This document shows, in pieces, positions 48,324 through 60,330 of a DNA stretch of 64,000 bases (position 1 is the stretch's first letter; each line of letters opens with the position of its first letter). The stretch spans positions 28,765,918-28,829,917 of the forward strand of contig RSEF01000006.1 of the NCBI GenBank assembly GCA_003993805.1, given 5' to 3'. Under the pieces are notes generated by a model. That model saw only the letters and a program-made list of their open reading frames with translations, did no database searches and was not told the origin of the DNA. A program made the translations under genes and the position numbers. The DNA is from Himantopus leucocephalus. Its lineage: Eukaryota; Chordata; Aves; Charadriiformes; Recurvirostridae.

Positions 48324-48770
48324 CATTGGAGTGGGTCCAGAGAAGGGCCACGAGGATGATCAGGGGGCTGGAGCACCTCTCCTATGAAGACAGGGTGAGA
48401 GAGTTGGGGTTGATCGGCCTGGAGAAGAAAAGACTCCGGGGAGACCTTAGAGAGGCCTTCTGGCATCTGAAGGGTGCCTACAAGACAATTGGAGAGAGGC
48501 TTTTTACAAAGGCGTGTAGTGATAGGATGAGGGTTAATGGCTTCAAACTGGAAGAGGGGAGATTTAGATTTGATATTAGGACGAAATTTTTCCCTATGAG
48601 AGTGGTGAAGCACTGGAACTAATTGCCCAGGGAAGTTGTGGAGGAAGTGTTCAAGGCCAGATTGGATGAGACTTTGAGCAATCTGGTCAAGTGGAAGGTG
48701 GGGGGGGTTGGAACTAGATGATCTTTAAGGACCCTTCCAACCTAAACCATTCTACCATTCTATGATTCCA
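48324..48770 (+). mobile_element. CR1 LINE, well-preserved 3' fragment
   Basis: Truncated at the 5' end within the ORF2 tail (TGGGTCCAGAGAAGGGCCAC at 48332-48351) and complete to the 3' end: GATCTTTAAGGACCCTTCC, then ACCATTCTACCATTCTATGA (48747-48766). A G9 run at 48701-48709 interrupts the linker. Together with the 33.5 kb copy it is the least decayed CR1 in the window. Confidence 0.95.
48326..48622 (+). pseudogene. CR1 ORF2 C-terminal tail with premature stop
   Basis: Frame 48326-48622 reads WVQRRATRMIRGLEHLSYED at the start and FDIRTKFFPMRVVKHWN at the end, then hits TAA at 48620-48622, where the 34 kb copy has a sense codon. Beyond it the tail continues as LPREVVEEVFKARLDETLSN (48623-48682), missing a few codons relative to the 34 kb copy (an apparent in-frame deletion after VV). 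The fragment is a dead insertion. Confidence 0.92.
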
Positions 48771-50381
48771 ACACTCAGCAGTGTTGGCCACAAGGATGAC
48801 AACTCCTCTTTGCCATTGTGTGATTGACCTTAACTTGGTAGAGGTTATGCAGCAGACTCGTTGCTGTGGCACTGCACAGGGCGGTTCATGCTCCAGCAGG
48901 CTGTTAAGCACAACCACCAAACTGGTGGACTGAGCTCTCTCTGTTGAATATGCTCAAAGCACATGTATTCCTCATGAATTTTTGCTGTCACCAGCAGTCA
49001 TTGAGAGCACCTTAAGGACCTGGATACTGTTCTCATTTTACAGAACCTTACATATCTTCCTGGAGATAAATTTAGTTGATTCAAATTTTGATCATGGGAC
49101 ATGAGAATGGAAAGGAAAGATAAACTTATGCTGGCTAGTCTCCACCATCATGTTAAAAATGTCTGTATACAAACCAGCCTTTTCCTTAATGCTCTATCTG
49201 ACATTTGAGAGGCTAAAAAATGACAGCTTTAGTTTGTCAGTAAACACAGTTTCTATAGGAGTTGGCAATATTCCCCGTGAAAGGAATTTAAATGAAAAAA
49301 GAATCAAACCCTTACCATCTCCAAGGGTGTGATATTGAGTACATGCCCTCTGTAGATGAGTCTTTGGAGTTGCACTGGTTTGGGAACTGTCTTACTGAGT
49401 TGGCCCTTGCTGGTGTGCAATTAAATATCTGGGGAAGGGAGATTCATGCCACCGCCTTCCTCTGCTACCTTGTACAGGTAATAGTATCTTCCACCTTTGC
49501 CTTATTCAGTGAACAATGTAGCATATTACCCAGAAGCTGAATACTCTCCTTTCAACGGCATCGTACATGAGGGTATTTCTGTGTTTTGTTTTCTCCTCTG
49601 TCCTTGGTTCCACACAGTGTATCCTGAGAATCAGAAAAGGATCTTCTAACACTTCTAATTCCACTAAAGCAATTTCTTCTCTCAGTGGTGGTTTAGATTT
49701 CTGTTTTGGCTTGCATTCAGGGAGACCAACCACATGGTGCTTTTGGGAACCAGACCTTGAGTTTTAGAAAGCTGTCTCTGCTGAAGAAAGCACTACGGCA
49801 GTATTTGCAAACCTGTGTTTTCTCAGGCTTCAGGAAATAAAGACATGTCAGAAGTCACCTTTTAAAACAAGCTCTAATTCACCTTCTAAAATAAGGTCTG
49901 ATCTGTAGTTTCTACATGGGGAATGAGGGAACTCTTCTTTGTCATGATGCTACTTCAAATGAGCAATCATTTGGAGGGGCAATTGTCTCAGGGACAATTT
50001 ATTTTCCTTTACTATCATTTTACACCACAGTGGCACTTTTTATTGCCTTAGCATGGCTTTCAGTTTGAACATGGAAAAGTGCAAGAGTCCATGTCGGACC
50101 TGCTAACATAACCCTACAGATCAGGTCCAAAATGCTTATATCCCAGAGATTTCATTGGAGCTAAGTGCTTAAATAATTGTGGGTCTGGGTCTATACACCT
50201 AGGAAAGATTTCAGCTATTAACATCAGCCTCCACATTCTCACTTTCTTTTGTTAATTCAAGTGAGCAGTTTACAGAAATGTTTAACGCCCCATTTCAGAC
50301 CCAGCGAACCAGGGTCGTGACAGCCTCTTGCAATGATTTACAGCTGAATGGTGACTGTGTTATTGTTCTGTAAGCCAAGCC

Positions 50382-50402
50382 TTTTTTTTTTTTTTTTTTT
50401 TT
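50382..50402. repeat. poly-T, 21 bases
   Basis: An uninterrupted T run. The sequence that would precede a minus-strand poly-A tail (50403 onward) shows no polyadenylation signal, so it is treated as a simple repeat. Confidence 0.9.
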
Positions 50403-51154
50403 CACCAGCACTCAGAAATGCACTCCTGAAATCTGCAAGAACTGCGTGTGGCTGAGAGTCAAACTGGATTTAAGACCAAAATTTTACTTCTGAGCAGGAT
50501 GCCTCAAAAAATTCAATCAAATCAAAGGTCACCTGCGTACCTCATGCGAAGAGGCTCAGGTCTGCTCCAAACCCCACTGGTTTCACTGGCTGTGAGATAC
50601 AGAAAACCACACTGTTGGTATCCCAGCCCACCGACAGACAGATCACATACCAGCAGCTGATGCCATGTGCTTTCTGATGCTATCCTTGCTGCAGCCTGGA
50701 GTCCCTGCTGCTCTCCCTCCCTTCATAAAGGGACTCCTGCTGGGCTGGTGATGTTTGATAGCTCACCAAAATCACAGAGCTGATCCTCGGCTGCACGAGG
50801 CCCACTGCTGCGAGGCTGCCTTCTGCTGGTGGAGTGCCACAGGGTACGTTGCAAGCTTTCCATATTAATGGCATAGCACGAGGCTAAGCAGCAGGGGCTG
50901 CTGCCTGAGGACCTTTCAAGACACCAGCACTTTTACTTATTTATTTTTCACCTGCTTGTGTTATAAGATCATCAAGAATCTTTTCACTAGTCCTGAGAGC
51001 CCCAGCTTTGCCCTCTTTTAGGAGGAGGAGTTGGTACCTCCTGCTGTGTCATCTGCCCCATATTGTGGTCACATCATAGGAGGACAAACCATCCCCTTCA
51101 GGCACCTTTTTCACTATTTGTGCAGGTAAACAGTGCAATCTGTTTGGCCTTTTT

Positions 51155-51169
51155 TGTGTGTGTGTGTGT
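51155..51169. repeat. short (TG)n repeat
   Basis: Seven TG units and a T after a T run, too short to be strongly polymorphic. Confidence 0.85.
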
Positions 51170-54100
51170 ATTTATGGTAAATGTAAATGTCTCCACTGAG
51201 TATTGGAGAGTTGTACCTGTGCAAAGGAATTGGACCTTCTAAATCATCTCCTCACTGGGATTTTTGGCTGGTTAAACATTGCCTGTAGCAGTGGGTAGTA
51301 ATAGCTGCCTTCTGAGGAAACATGCATTTCTATCAATAATGCTGTGTTTGTAGAGTTTGCTGGTTAATTGACTTCAACTCTGGGGTCAGACTGAACTGTT
51401 CTGTTCAGCCAAGCAAGAGAAGCTGGTCATATAAACTCTATTGGCTGCTGCCTTGCGTGAAGCCAAGAAGGAAATCGGTGCACAACAAGGAGAGTGATAG
51501 AAATTAGAAGTTGTTCCTCCTTCCTGAGTCATGGTGTCCCCTTGCACAGTTGTTGTGTTTAACACAAGTGTGACATGTAGGCACCTGGAGTTGTAGAAGG
51601 GTTGAAAGGCTGATGCATTTCTAGACATTCTAGGTTTCAGCACTTCAATGCCATGAGACTGAACTGCCCTCCAAATTTCTGTCTTCAGATTTGAACCTGG
51701 GGAAAGACCCTGATCTCCCTCGACTTTTTGGAGTCATTGAATTCAAACCCAAGCTCCATAAACTGCTCAAGCACTAGCCATTCAGGAGGAGGAAATATTC
51801 ACATTGATATGATTTGGGATCAACAACAATTTGGAGTGGAGACTATAGTTGAGGAGAGAATGAAGATACAGGGGATTTCATAAGAGGAAAAGACACCATC
51901 CATTTACAAGCAGTGGATTCAGTGGTGAAGACTTTGCTTACATACAACAAGTGTCAAGCAGAATTCTACATTCAGTTCTGCTGTCTTCATCTAATGATCA
52001 AATGGAAAACAGCAGCAGTACTCAGAAGGTATAGTTCCTGGGAAGCACACCGATTCTGTTCTTATAGGATAACTTCCACAGCAATTACCAGACCTCTGAA
52101 ACAGTGCAGAGAAAAAGTCTCTCAGATCCAAACAATTTAAATTCAGTGAATGTGATTTGGCTTGTAGTTAGTTCCCTAGGAAGTAATGAAAGAGGTAATT
52201 AAAGACTAGGCAACTACCTTAAGTAAAACATTATTCATTAGAATAAAAGCATTTCAGGTAAGCTGTTTCAGGCCATGAAAGTCAGCTCCACATCTTTCTG
52301 TGCATCACTACGGCTGCCCAGCTCCAGAGGGGAGCCTGAGACACCTTTCTGAAGGTCCCACCACAGGCTGCTTCTCCCAGATGTCTGAGAAGGAGACTTA
52401 CATTAGAACATGTGGAAAAATCCAGGAAGCGGTAGGATTTTCCCACACTCCTTTCTAAAAACATTACTCCCTGATCGCAAGCTGCAGTCTTCCCAGCCTT
52501 GCTCACCTGGCCTCCTATGCCACCCCCAAAGGCCTGCCCTGAACTTTCATCTGGTAGAACAGTGGCAAAAAAACATCCTTTGAGAAGAGAGTTGTTCCCT
52601 GAAGAAAGTGGGCTCCCTGGAGTGAAAGACCCTTGGGGTGTTGGGAGGACGCAGTGAAGATGGAAAGGAGTCATCCAGGAGGAGTCTTTGACAATGGAGT
52701 GTGGTTAGCACCTTGCTTTTGACAAAGAAAAGCATATTGCTGATGTCAAGAAGAGTAAGTCCCAGCCACGTAATGGGCAGTGCTCCAATGGTAACAGCAG
52801 AGCAGGCAGCAAATTGCTCCTCTGAATTGAAGTGGAACAACATTTGCTATTCAGTCAAGGAACTGGGCAATTTGTAACTTCCTAATAGCAATTTCCCAGA
52901 AAAAGATGCAACAATTAAAAATATAAAAAAAAAATTACTGATGTGAAGATAAATAGTAGCATAGCAGCATCTGTGCACGCATCAGTGCTCCCACCCACCC
53001 ACCACTGTAGTATTACTGAAGACTATGGAGAGTGTCTAACTACATGTCTATAGTGGGTTTGAGCACATCCTTGCTTACCTAACATTTGTCCCTGAACAAT
53101 ACATTTCTAGTTCGAGTTAAGGTGAGCAGTGCTGATACTAGCTCCATTCATAGCATTCCATTTTGACGCCTACGGCTAATTTTACACTGCAATGAAAACA
53201 GTGCTACCATCTGCCTGTTTTACCATCTTATAGCATGTGCTATAGGATGATAACAGATGGGGACAGTGACTTGGCACTGCACCGTGTTCCATTCTACCAC
53301 CAAGAATTATTTCTGTCCTTACCATGTGCTTTCTTGTTACCTGCACGTGAAGCCTAAGGGACCCATGAAACCTCACAAGAAGCAAGCATCACCCTAGACC
53401 TTTGTCAACATATCTATATAAATACCAACTACATCAGTGCAATCACCCTCCACGTCAATTCTTTCTTCAATCTTCCATTCTTACTAGCTGACAGTAAATC
53501 ACACCCTTTTAACGTGGAAATACCGATCCTTAGTTAAGATAAAATAGTCTGACCATGGAAACATCACACTTTGGATGCCCCAGTAAATCACATGAGAGAA
53601 AATACTTGCTGTGTTATCCTGTGGAATGAGAGAAGGGTTAAGCATTGATTCCTTGCTGGCAAGATGCCTTAAAAAGCCATTTTGTTGTGGCATTGATTCC
53701 GTAGCCCAATCAATGTGAATGGGACTGCCAATGTGTACAAGAAATACTGGGGCAACACAAGCTTTGCAGGGAGGAATTGGTATTACTCTCTTTTCTGGCA
53801 TTTTTAGGATGTCATTGTTGCAGGTTCTTATGGCTCAGACCTTTGTGAGTGAGCATGGTCCTTTCTGGCTCCCTTGACTTGAGGCTGATTGCAAGAGTGA
53901 CTGCGTCTTGGGAAGGAGTGGCCTGTCAGCCACCGCACTGTGCTTTTAATATCACTGAGAGGCATCAGGAGTAATCAGGAATTAGGTCAGGTTTTGAGCA
54001 TTGTAACTGTGAGACTGTTTCACCTCTGCAAATCAGTGCAACAGCGCAATGAAAACAAAATTAATATCCTCTAGCAATTCCCCAGGTGCATCTTTTCCAT

Positions 54101-54249
54101 CATATAGGCAATAATATTATTAATGTTTCAAAACAATTAAGCCATAATGAAAATTGGTAAACTTTCCCCATCCTTTTGCCATTACTACTAACTGACTACG
54201 ACTGGAGTTTTATTAAGAACACTTTATGCAGGACAAACATGAATAAGGA

Positions 54250-54345
54250 AAAATTCAGGTAGGGTTGGTCTTGTCTTAAGGTAGAAAGAAGGACCAGATG
54301 ACATCTTGAGATCCCTTCCAGACCAGTTTTTCTTCTAAAACATTC
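54250..54345 (+). mobile_element. probable ancient CR1 3' remnant
   Basis: The text GGACCAGATGACATCTTGAG followed by ATCCCTTCCAGACC (54290-54323) matches the CR1 3' untranslated pattern GGACTAGATGAnnTCnnGAGGTCCCTTCCA. GGTTGGTCTTGTCTTAAGG just before it fits the linker of older CR1 subfamilies. The terminal ATTCTATG repeats are barely traceable (ACATTCTGA). It is short and diverged, so assignment is probable only. Confidence 0.5.
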
Positions 54346-55885
54346 TGAAAATCTGTTTTCTCACATCAGTGGTGGTTTGCATTCATTTTGCACAGGTAGA
54401 AATGAATACAGCAGCTTTTTGCAATAGGGAAGTCAGTCTCCATTGCATTCAGATCAGGTCCATTTTTAGGTTCTAGGGATCAAGATATTCAAACACCTGA
54501 AAAACATATGACTTTGATGTAATGCATGCTGCTTTGCAGATTTTTAATGGGGAAACCTCCTATTTGATATGTTCTGGCTCTAAAAAACTAAGAGATGAGT
54601 AAGCTTAAAACATACACTAAAATATCCTTCCTATAGTCCAATGTTATTTTCGTTCTGCCCATTTAAATTCTTTCTTCTTCCACCTTTCTTAGCATTTCAA
54701 TTGCAGTTCATCTTGGATGACTAAGAAGGAAATACTTTTGCAGAAGAGCAAATCATCATTTCCTTGGTGTAAAACAGCTTTTCTTTTTGTAAGCAAACAC
54801 AAGCCTAGCAAAAAGCCAGAGATGATCTTTGTTATTTTTTCCCATATTCTCTCTGACAAGATGAATTTTTGCATTTACTTTCATTAAGATTTTACAAAAA
54901 CAGAAAAGAAAAATATCAAATTGTATACAAGTTCTTCATAATCTGTTAATCACTTACAAACTGACCTTAAGTACTCTTTAAAACATCTCTACTTGTGAAC
55001 AGTAGGAAAAATTAGTATACAGAACAGTACCAAGCAGTAGTAATGACTCAGAACAAGCTAACTAGCTTTAGTATTTGTTTTTTTGGGGGGTTGGGTTTTT
55101 TTTCCCACTGTATGTCACTTTCTTCTGCGTTTGCAGGTTCCTGGTATTGCCGTCTTGGACCTTCATTAAGAAAAAAGTCATAAACCAGCCAAGTCTGAGT
55201 AAGTGGTATGACCCCAGAGTTGCTCAAAACACTCCTGTAGAGTAAGAAGTGGTTTTCAAAATTCATTATAAAGTGTTTTTGTAAATCAAATTAATGACAC
55301 GAAGACAAACTTAGATTTTCAGCGGGGGGTTGGATAACAGGAACGGGTTTACCAAGAATAGCTTAATTGAGGGGTTTGGGTGTCTGTGTGTGCTCATGGA
55401 AGTCTGCTGTTGAGTATGGAGGCTGGTGCAACTGTATAGGGGCATAGGGACTTACGCCCTCAGGTCTGAAGATGCAAAAAGATACTAGCAAGCACAGGTG
55501 GTTGAAGCCTCTGTTTGGGGTTATGCTCGAAGGATAAGTTGAGTAACAGTGTTCTGGACATGCATAATTCCCTCTAGATAGAGTTTTGGAGAACTCTATA
55601 ATTTGCAGAGTATAGTTGCCCTTCAGTGGACAGTATCAACATGTATAAGGTGTTGTGTGCATTGCCAGACAGCATTCCAGGACAAGTGGGGACATGAATA
55701 GATTAAGTAACCGCATAGGGAGAAGAGTTTGGATCCCTCAGGGTACTTCTGATTTGCCCCTATAAAATGTGAGCTGATATTCTCTTTCTCTCTTACATGG
55801 ACACCTTTACGTTACCTGAAGCATAGAGATGTAGATAGATAAAATACTTTTCACTCATTTTTTAAAGCCTAAAATCACTAAATAT
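54346..55885. other. non-coding AT-rich DNA
   Basis: A G/T-rich patch at 55076-55106 and no recognised element. The 72-codon minus-strand frame at 55048-55266 has no family features. Confidence 0.5.
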
Positions 55886-56179
55886 ATGATAACCCATAAA
55901 GTGCATCAGGATTCATTTGACATATTCTTAAGTGAAGTGAAGTACAGTGGTGCCTTTCACAACAGAGTATATAAATCCACAGAAGAGAGAATGGTCTACC
56001 TTCTTCTACAGAGCATACAGGATTTTGTCATGTACACCTCATACCAACAGATACTTCTTTGGGCTATTGCCATGTTATATCTTAGGAGGAATTCAAGGGC
56101 TGAAGGACTGACTACCCTTTTGTTTTCTTCATGGCCACTGTACTGTACAGTTACCCTGAACAAAACCTGCCAAAGATAA
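55886..56179 (+). other. 97-codon ATG open frame, unproven
   Basis: ATG 55886 to TAA 56177-56179. Composition is protein-like in the first half (SFDIFLSEVKYSGAFHNRV) with a hydrophobic segment QQILLWAIAMLYL (about residues 54-66) that could span or anchor in a membrane, followed by a basic RRNSR. I recognise no family. There is no nearby promoter-like array or splice context. In AT-rich DNA a frame of this length is unusual but not improbable across 64 kb and six frames. Confidence 0.12.
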
Positions 56180-56550
56180 GGAGAGACATACCTTTTCTTT
56201 TCAGGCTTCCTCTGACCTTGCCCTTTCCTTACAAGGCGATTTTGTAGGGTGATGATACGTCTAACTAAAACAAAAGAGAAGTGCTTTGCCTTTGTAGCTA
56301 GACACCCACTTCAAACAATCAAAGAAATCTTTTATTTATCTTGATGTTAAATTGGATTGCTGTAGAAAAAAATCACTTGCCTTGAACATCTTGATTTATG
56401 ATCAGATCCTTACCCAGCTTAGGAAATTCATCAAGTGAGACAAAATTTACCGGGGGGACACTGTGTATGAGGGAGGTCTTGCACAGGGAATGACAGAGTT
56501 GCCTGGAATTTTATGAAAATGCAGATACTGAGCTATCAGCATGCCTGATT

Positions 56551-56618
56551 AATTAACACTTGTTTATGTTCTTTTTCTTTCAGCCGTGTTTCAACACCCC
56601 AGAACTGATTCTAATAAA
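56551..56618 (+). other. strong 3' splice-site-like sequence followed by AATAAA
   Basis: A branch-point match, TTAAC (A at 56556), lies 26 bases before the tract TTCTTTTTCTTTCAG (AG at 56582-56583). AATAAA lies 30 bases further on (56613-56618) with a T-rich stretch after it. Together these are the parts of a terminal exon, but an exon of about 50 bases would be extremely short. The surroundings (56540-56790) are dense in ATTA motifs and may instead be regulatory DNA. Confidence 0.18.
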
Positions 56619-59600
56619 ATCCCTTTGCGAGTTCTTTTTCCTTCCACACACTTAACTCATGATTGCAAAAATCATTACCACTTTTGATTATAATCTTTAA
56701 TTAGCAGGAAAATATACGTGTTGAATTATTTAGTTAGTGTTCATTTTCATCATCATGTTTTGACAGTTCTTGCATTAATAAAACTTTCCTAGACCCAAAG
56801 ACCCCGGATAGCCTTGGATGGAGTTGTTTAAGACTTCTGTTAAACCCCTTGCCTTCCAAGGACCTTAAAGCACAATGTGCTACCCAGGATTTTTCACTCC
56901 CAAGTGAGTTTCCTGATCAGTAGCCTGTCTCTTCTGCTCGCTTCATAGCTTAATGAATCTTTAAGAGTGTTCCTTCTCAATGAAACAAGTTCAAAAGGAG
57001 AAGCCGAGATAATATCTCTGCACAGCCTGTCATGAGAAAGTAGTTGTGTGGCTTGAGGCCAAATTCATCACTTGTCTGCTGCATGGCCTTCTGGGTTGGT
57101 TCTGGAGCTGCTCAACTGGTTTTCCACAGAGAAAAACTTTGAATATAGCTTATTCTTGATGATGTTCTCAAAGGAGCCTTTACTTGCCTCATAGAATTAC
57201 CTCAGGGCTTCTATGCTTGATCTAGCATCCCTTGGGTCTTAAATCTACATTTTTGGTGAGTGAGTAAAATGGCTCAAAGTATTCTCAGAAGGGCCCCAAT
57301 ATCCCTGCTAAGGCCTTTGGGGCTGTGGACAGCAGAAGTTAAGGGTGTCTCATGGGCTGATCCAGCTTATATAAAGCAAAGATTGTATCGTGCAATGAGC
57401 TTCAGATGGGAGGATACCTGGTCTTCTGTGCAAAACAACGTTAGACCCAATAGCAGTCCCTGCCTGTGGAATTCACTGCCAAGTTGTAATGTAAGAAGAA
57501 AGCCTCTTTGACTGGACCCATTCTTGTTGTTTAAGGCACAATGCAGTCCCTGTTTGTTCAGGTCCAAGGTCGCTACCCGAGTTGGCATGTAAGGCTGAGT
57601 ACAGCTGCCAGTGAATGGAGATTGCTGAAGTTCTCTACCACTGTTTGAGTCTATCAAGATTTTAAGCTGTGGATAGGATGCTGAGGTTTAGGTTTTGTCC
57701 GGTTATTGTTTTACTGTGATTTTCTATCCAATTTGATTAAATTACAGTGTTTACAATTGCAAGCATTGTGGGTAGGTATTTCTGAGTGCATGTAATTTAT
57801 CAACTTTAATGAGTAAATAAGCACCTAACCACTGTGGCAAGAGATGCTCCCCAAATCTTTAAGAATTAATGAATAATGCAGCCACAATGGAGTTCTCAGA
57901 CTGGAGCAATTGCCCCATGTGCCATTACACCCATACAATAAAACATTTAAAACTGTCTTAAATGCTTCCTGTCAACACTGGTGGTGGGGAAAGAATTTTG
58001 CATGGTTGATTTGCTGCAGTACTTAATTTTCTTTAGTACTTCTGGATGGAGTGGTTGTTATCAGAAGAATGACTATAACAAGACTGTGTTATTACATGTT
58101 TAGTTTCCATCAGGAATTTCTTAATCAAAATCAAACTTGAATCAGTACAGCAGAAGAGCGTTTGCAATAGAATAGCTTAATTTGTACAAAGCAGGGTGAT
58201 GCTGACCAGTCATCTGGAAACTGGTGAACTTCAACAGTGGTATGAGTTATGCAAAAGTATATTACTACTAAAGAAGTCTGATTGTGAACTTGTTCTGAAC
58301 AAACCCCAGAACTTAGGAAGACAACCTGGGTGGTCTTCACAGATTTTGTTAAAAAAAAATTAGCTATGAGAAATAGGGATTTCCTCTGGAAAGTTTCCTT
58401 TTGACATTTTCTGACCAGCCCTAAAACAAATATTCCCCAAACACAAAGTGTTTTACATAAAGTAAACTAAAATGAAATTCAGACTCTCTGCTTCTAAGTA
58501 AGAATATCCACCCAGGAGTTTATTACATTTCAACAACTTCACTTAAAATATTTATTCAGATCGGTGCTCCTGACTGTCCCTACATTGCAATGTCCTCAAG
58601 TGAATGCAAAAGTATGAGCATTGATAGAAAAAGTAACATGTAGATAGAGATTCTCTGAGTGTTATGGTCTTGTTTTAAACAGTATAGCTCTTTCCTGTAC
58701 AATTTGGATAATACTTAATATTCCTAGAGCCATATAACTTTTTGACGCGTCCTTGAATACAAGATGCTGCATCTCAAGGATTTATCTCCAAACTGGCATC
58801 CTGGCAAATTAATCTTTTCAATTGCTTTTTCTTGCTTGTCAACTTTTTATGCTGGTCTTTTCACTAAATGAGTTGTTTATACATATCACCCTTCATTTAG
58901 CTTTAAGTAGATGTTTAAACTGTGATATTGCTTCTTTTTTTTTTAAGGGACTTGCAAGTCTGGCATCTCTGTAGGGGTAGAAAGGATTAAAATGGTATTC
59001 CTGACAGCAGAAATGATTAATGGAAGGCTCTTGAGAGTGCACTTGTGTGTTCACAGTGTAGGTATCAATATGTTTACTGAGATGACTGTTAACGAAGCAT
59101 CAGAAATGCAGAAACCGTGAGCACCCTTACTGCCTTTATCAAATTTCTAGTGTCTGTTGCTCTCTGTAAGCCCACAAATACCAGCCAGGAGTCTGGGAAG
59201 TGAAGAAAACATCCAATCAGAGCACAGATTTCATGGACAAGTGCAGTTCTTTGTTTTGAAAAAGCAAAAATAAGTGAGCATAACAAAGAACTGTTCCCAA
59301 ACCTGAACGTGCCTCCTGAGTGGCAGTTAAGTACTTCGGCTGGGGAGTAGATGAGCGGTAGGAAAGCAGTTAGCATGGCATCAACCCTGAGTAGTGTGGG
59401 AACCAGATGACCTTCAGCTAGAGGAACTAAAAGAGAGCAAAGAGGTAAGAAGAGCTTTTGCTGTGGCAGTGCAACTCTGGGCCTTGTGTTCTGCATGTGT
59501 AAGAGGTCTGAGAGGGAGAAGCAGCATTTCTGAGTACACTTCTGAACAGCATTTCCATTACTGCTCTGAAGCTGACCCTGACTAGCCGTGCACTAAATCC

Positions 59601-59847
59601 AGACTGGTCTGTCCTCACAGCCCAGCGTCTCCCCAGTTTGCAGGGAAAATGGGATCCTTACAGCACTGCCTCCCCGTTTCCCTCCCCTCCTTGCACATCA
59701 CACCCCTCAAAAAGCCCCAGTGCTGCCGCTGGGTGTTCTTGGCATGAGCCCTTTGTCTGTGGTCCTGTCCTGTGGCTCCTCAAGAGAGCTTTTTTCCACT
59801 CCATCAGGGAAGGTGATCACCCTCCCATGCATGGGACAGTTGGAGCT
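56619..59847. other. non-coding DNA, nothing recognised
   Basis: AT-rich throughout, becoming GC-richer after about 59600. The 135-codon minus-strand frame at 59089-59496 has no recognisable domain. A donor-like GAG|GTAAGA at 59441-59449 follows a short charged reading (LQLEELKESKE), but no acceptor precedes it. Confidence 0.5.
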
Positions 59848-59871
59848 GGGAGGGGGTCAGAGGGCAGGGGG
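59848..59871 (+). other. potential G-quadruplex in GC-rich patch
   Basis: GGG-A-G5-TCAGA-GGG-CA-G5: four G tracts with loops of 1, 5 and 2 bases. It sits in the window's second GC/CpG-richer patch (about 59640-60060). No transcription unit is recognised there. Confidence 0.5.
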
Positions 59872-60206
59872 TGGATATCCCATCCCTGGACACAACCCCA
59901 GCCGCTGGCAGCCACCTTGTCCGTGCGCTGTGCTCGTGGAGAGCACAGAAAGCCCCTCATTAGCTCCCTGCCTCTGCTGTGCCTGGCACATTCCCGGGTC
60001 ATGGAAGGACTCTCCCGCTGCTTGTGATATGATGCCCTTGACCACCGCGTGCACAGAAGAGGAGCTGGTGAGGGGGAGCAAAACAAGTCAAGTTTAATGT
60101 CAAGTCAATGGAAAGAAAGGCAGGAAAAATGAGATTGGAGGAGGGAGATAAGAAGTGATCTCCTGGGTCATGCGGTATACTACTGGGACAAGCAAACAGA
60201 GTGCAA

Positions 60207-60330
60207 ATTGATTAATTAAAAAGGAAGTAATTAAAAGCAAGTTAATGAAAGATTAATTGATTGATAATTAATTACATATCTATAACTTATATAATTAGAT
60301 TCATTGATTAATTAGAAAAAACATCTATTT
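60207..60330. promoter_or_regulatory. AT-rich cluster of homeodomain core motifs
   Basis: Repeated TTAATT/ATTAAT/TAATTA cores, including GATTAATTAA (60210-60219), GTAATTAAAA, GATTAATTGATTGATAATTA (about 60251-60270) and GATTAATTAG. The motif is imperfectly iterated every 10-20 bases, giving many ANTP-class homeodomain cores. It may be an enhancer or simply a low-complexity AT tract. The sequence alone cannot decide. Confidence 0.25.

Larger units (their letters stand above)
48771..54249. other. non-coding DNA with T21 and (TG)n runs
   Basis: T21 at 50382-50402 and (TG)7 at 51155-51169. The frames at 49292-49540 (plus) and 52282-52843 (minus) are discussed as observations. None has a recognised product. 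CAG|GTAAGC at 52254-52261 is an isolated donor-like site. Confidence 0.5.

Noticed and set aside
49025..49045. CTCATTTTACAGAACC, also MIR/L2-like
   Set aside because: Too short, no flanking support.
59394..59450. Short charged reading before a GAG|GTAAGA donor
   Set aside because: No acceptor and no ATG (the frame start is GTG); too short to support an exon.
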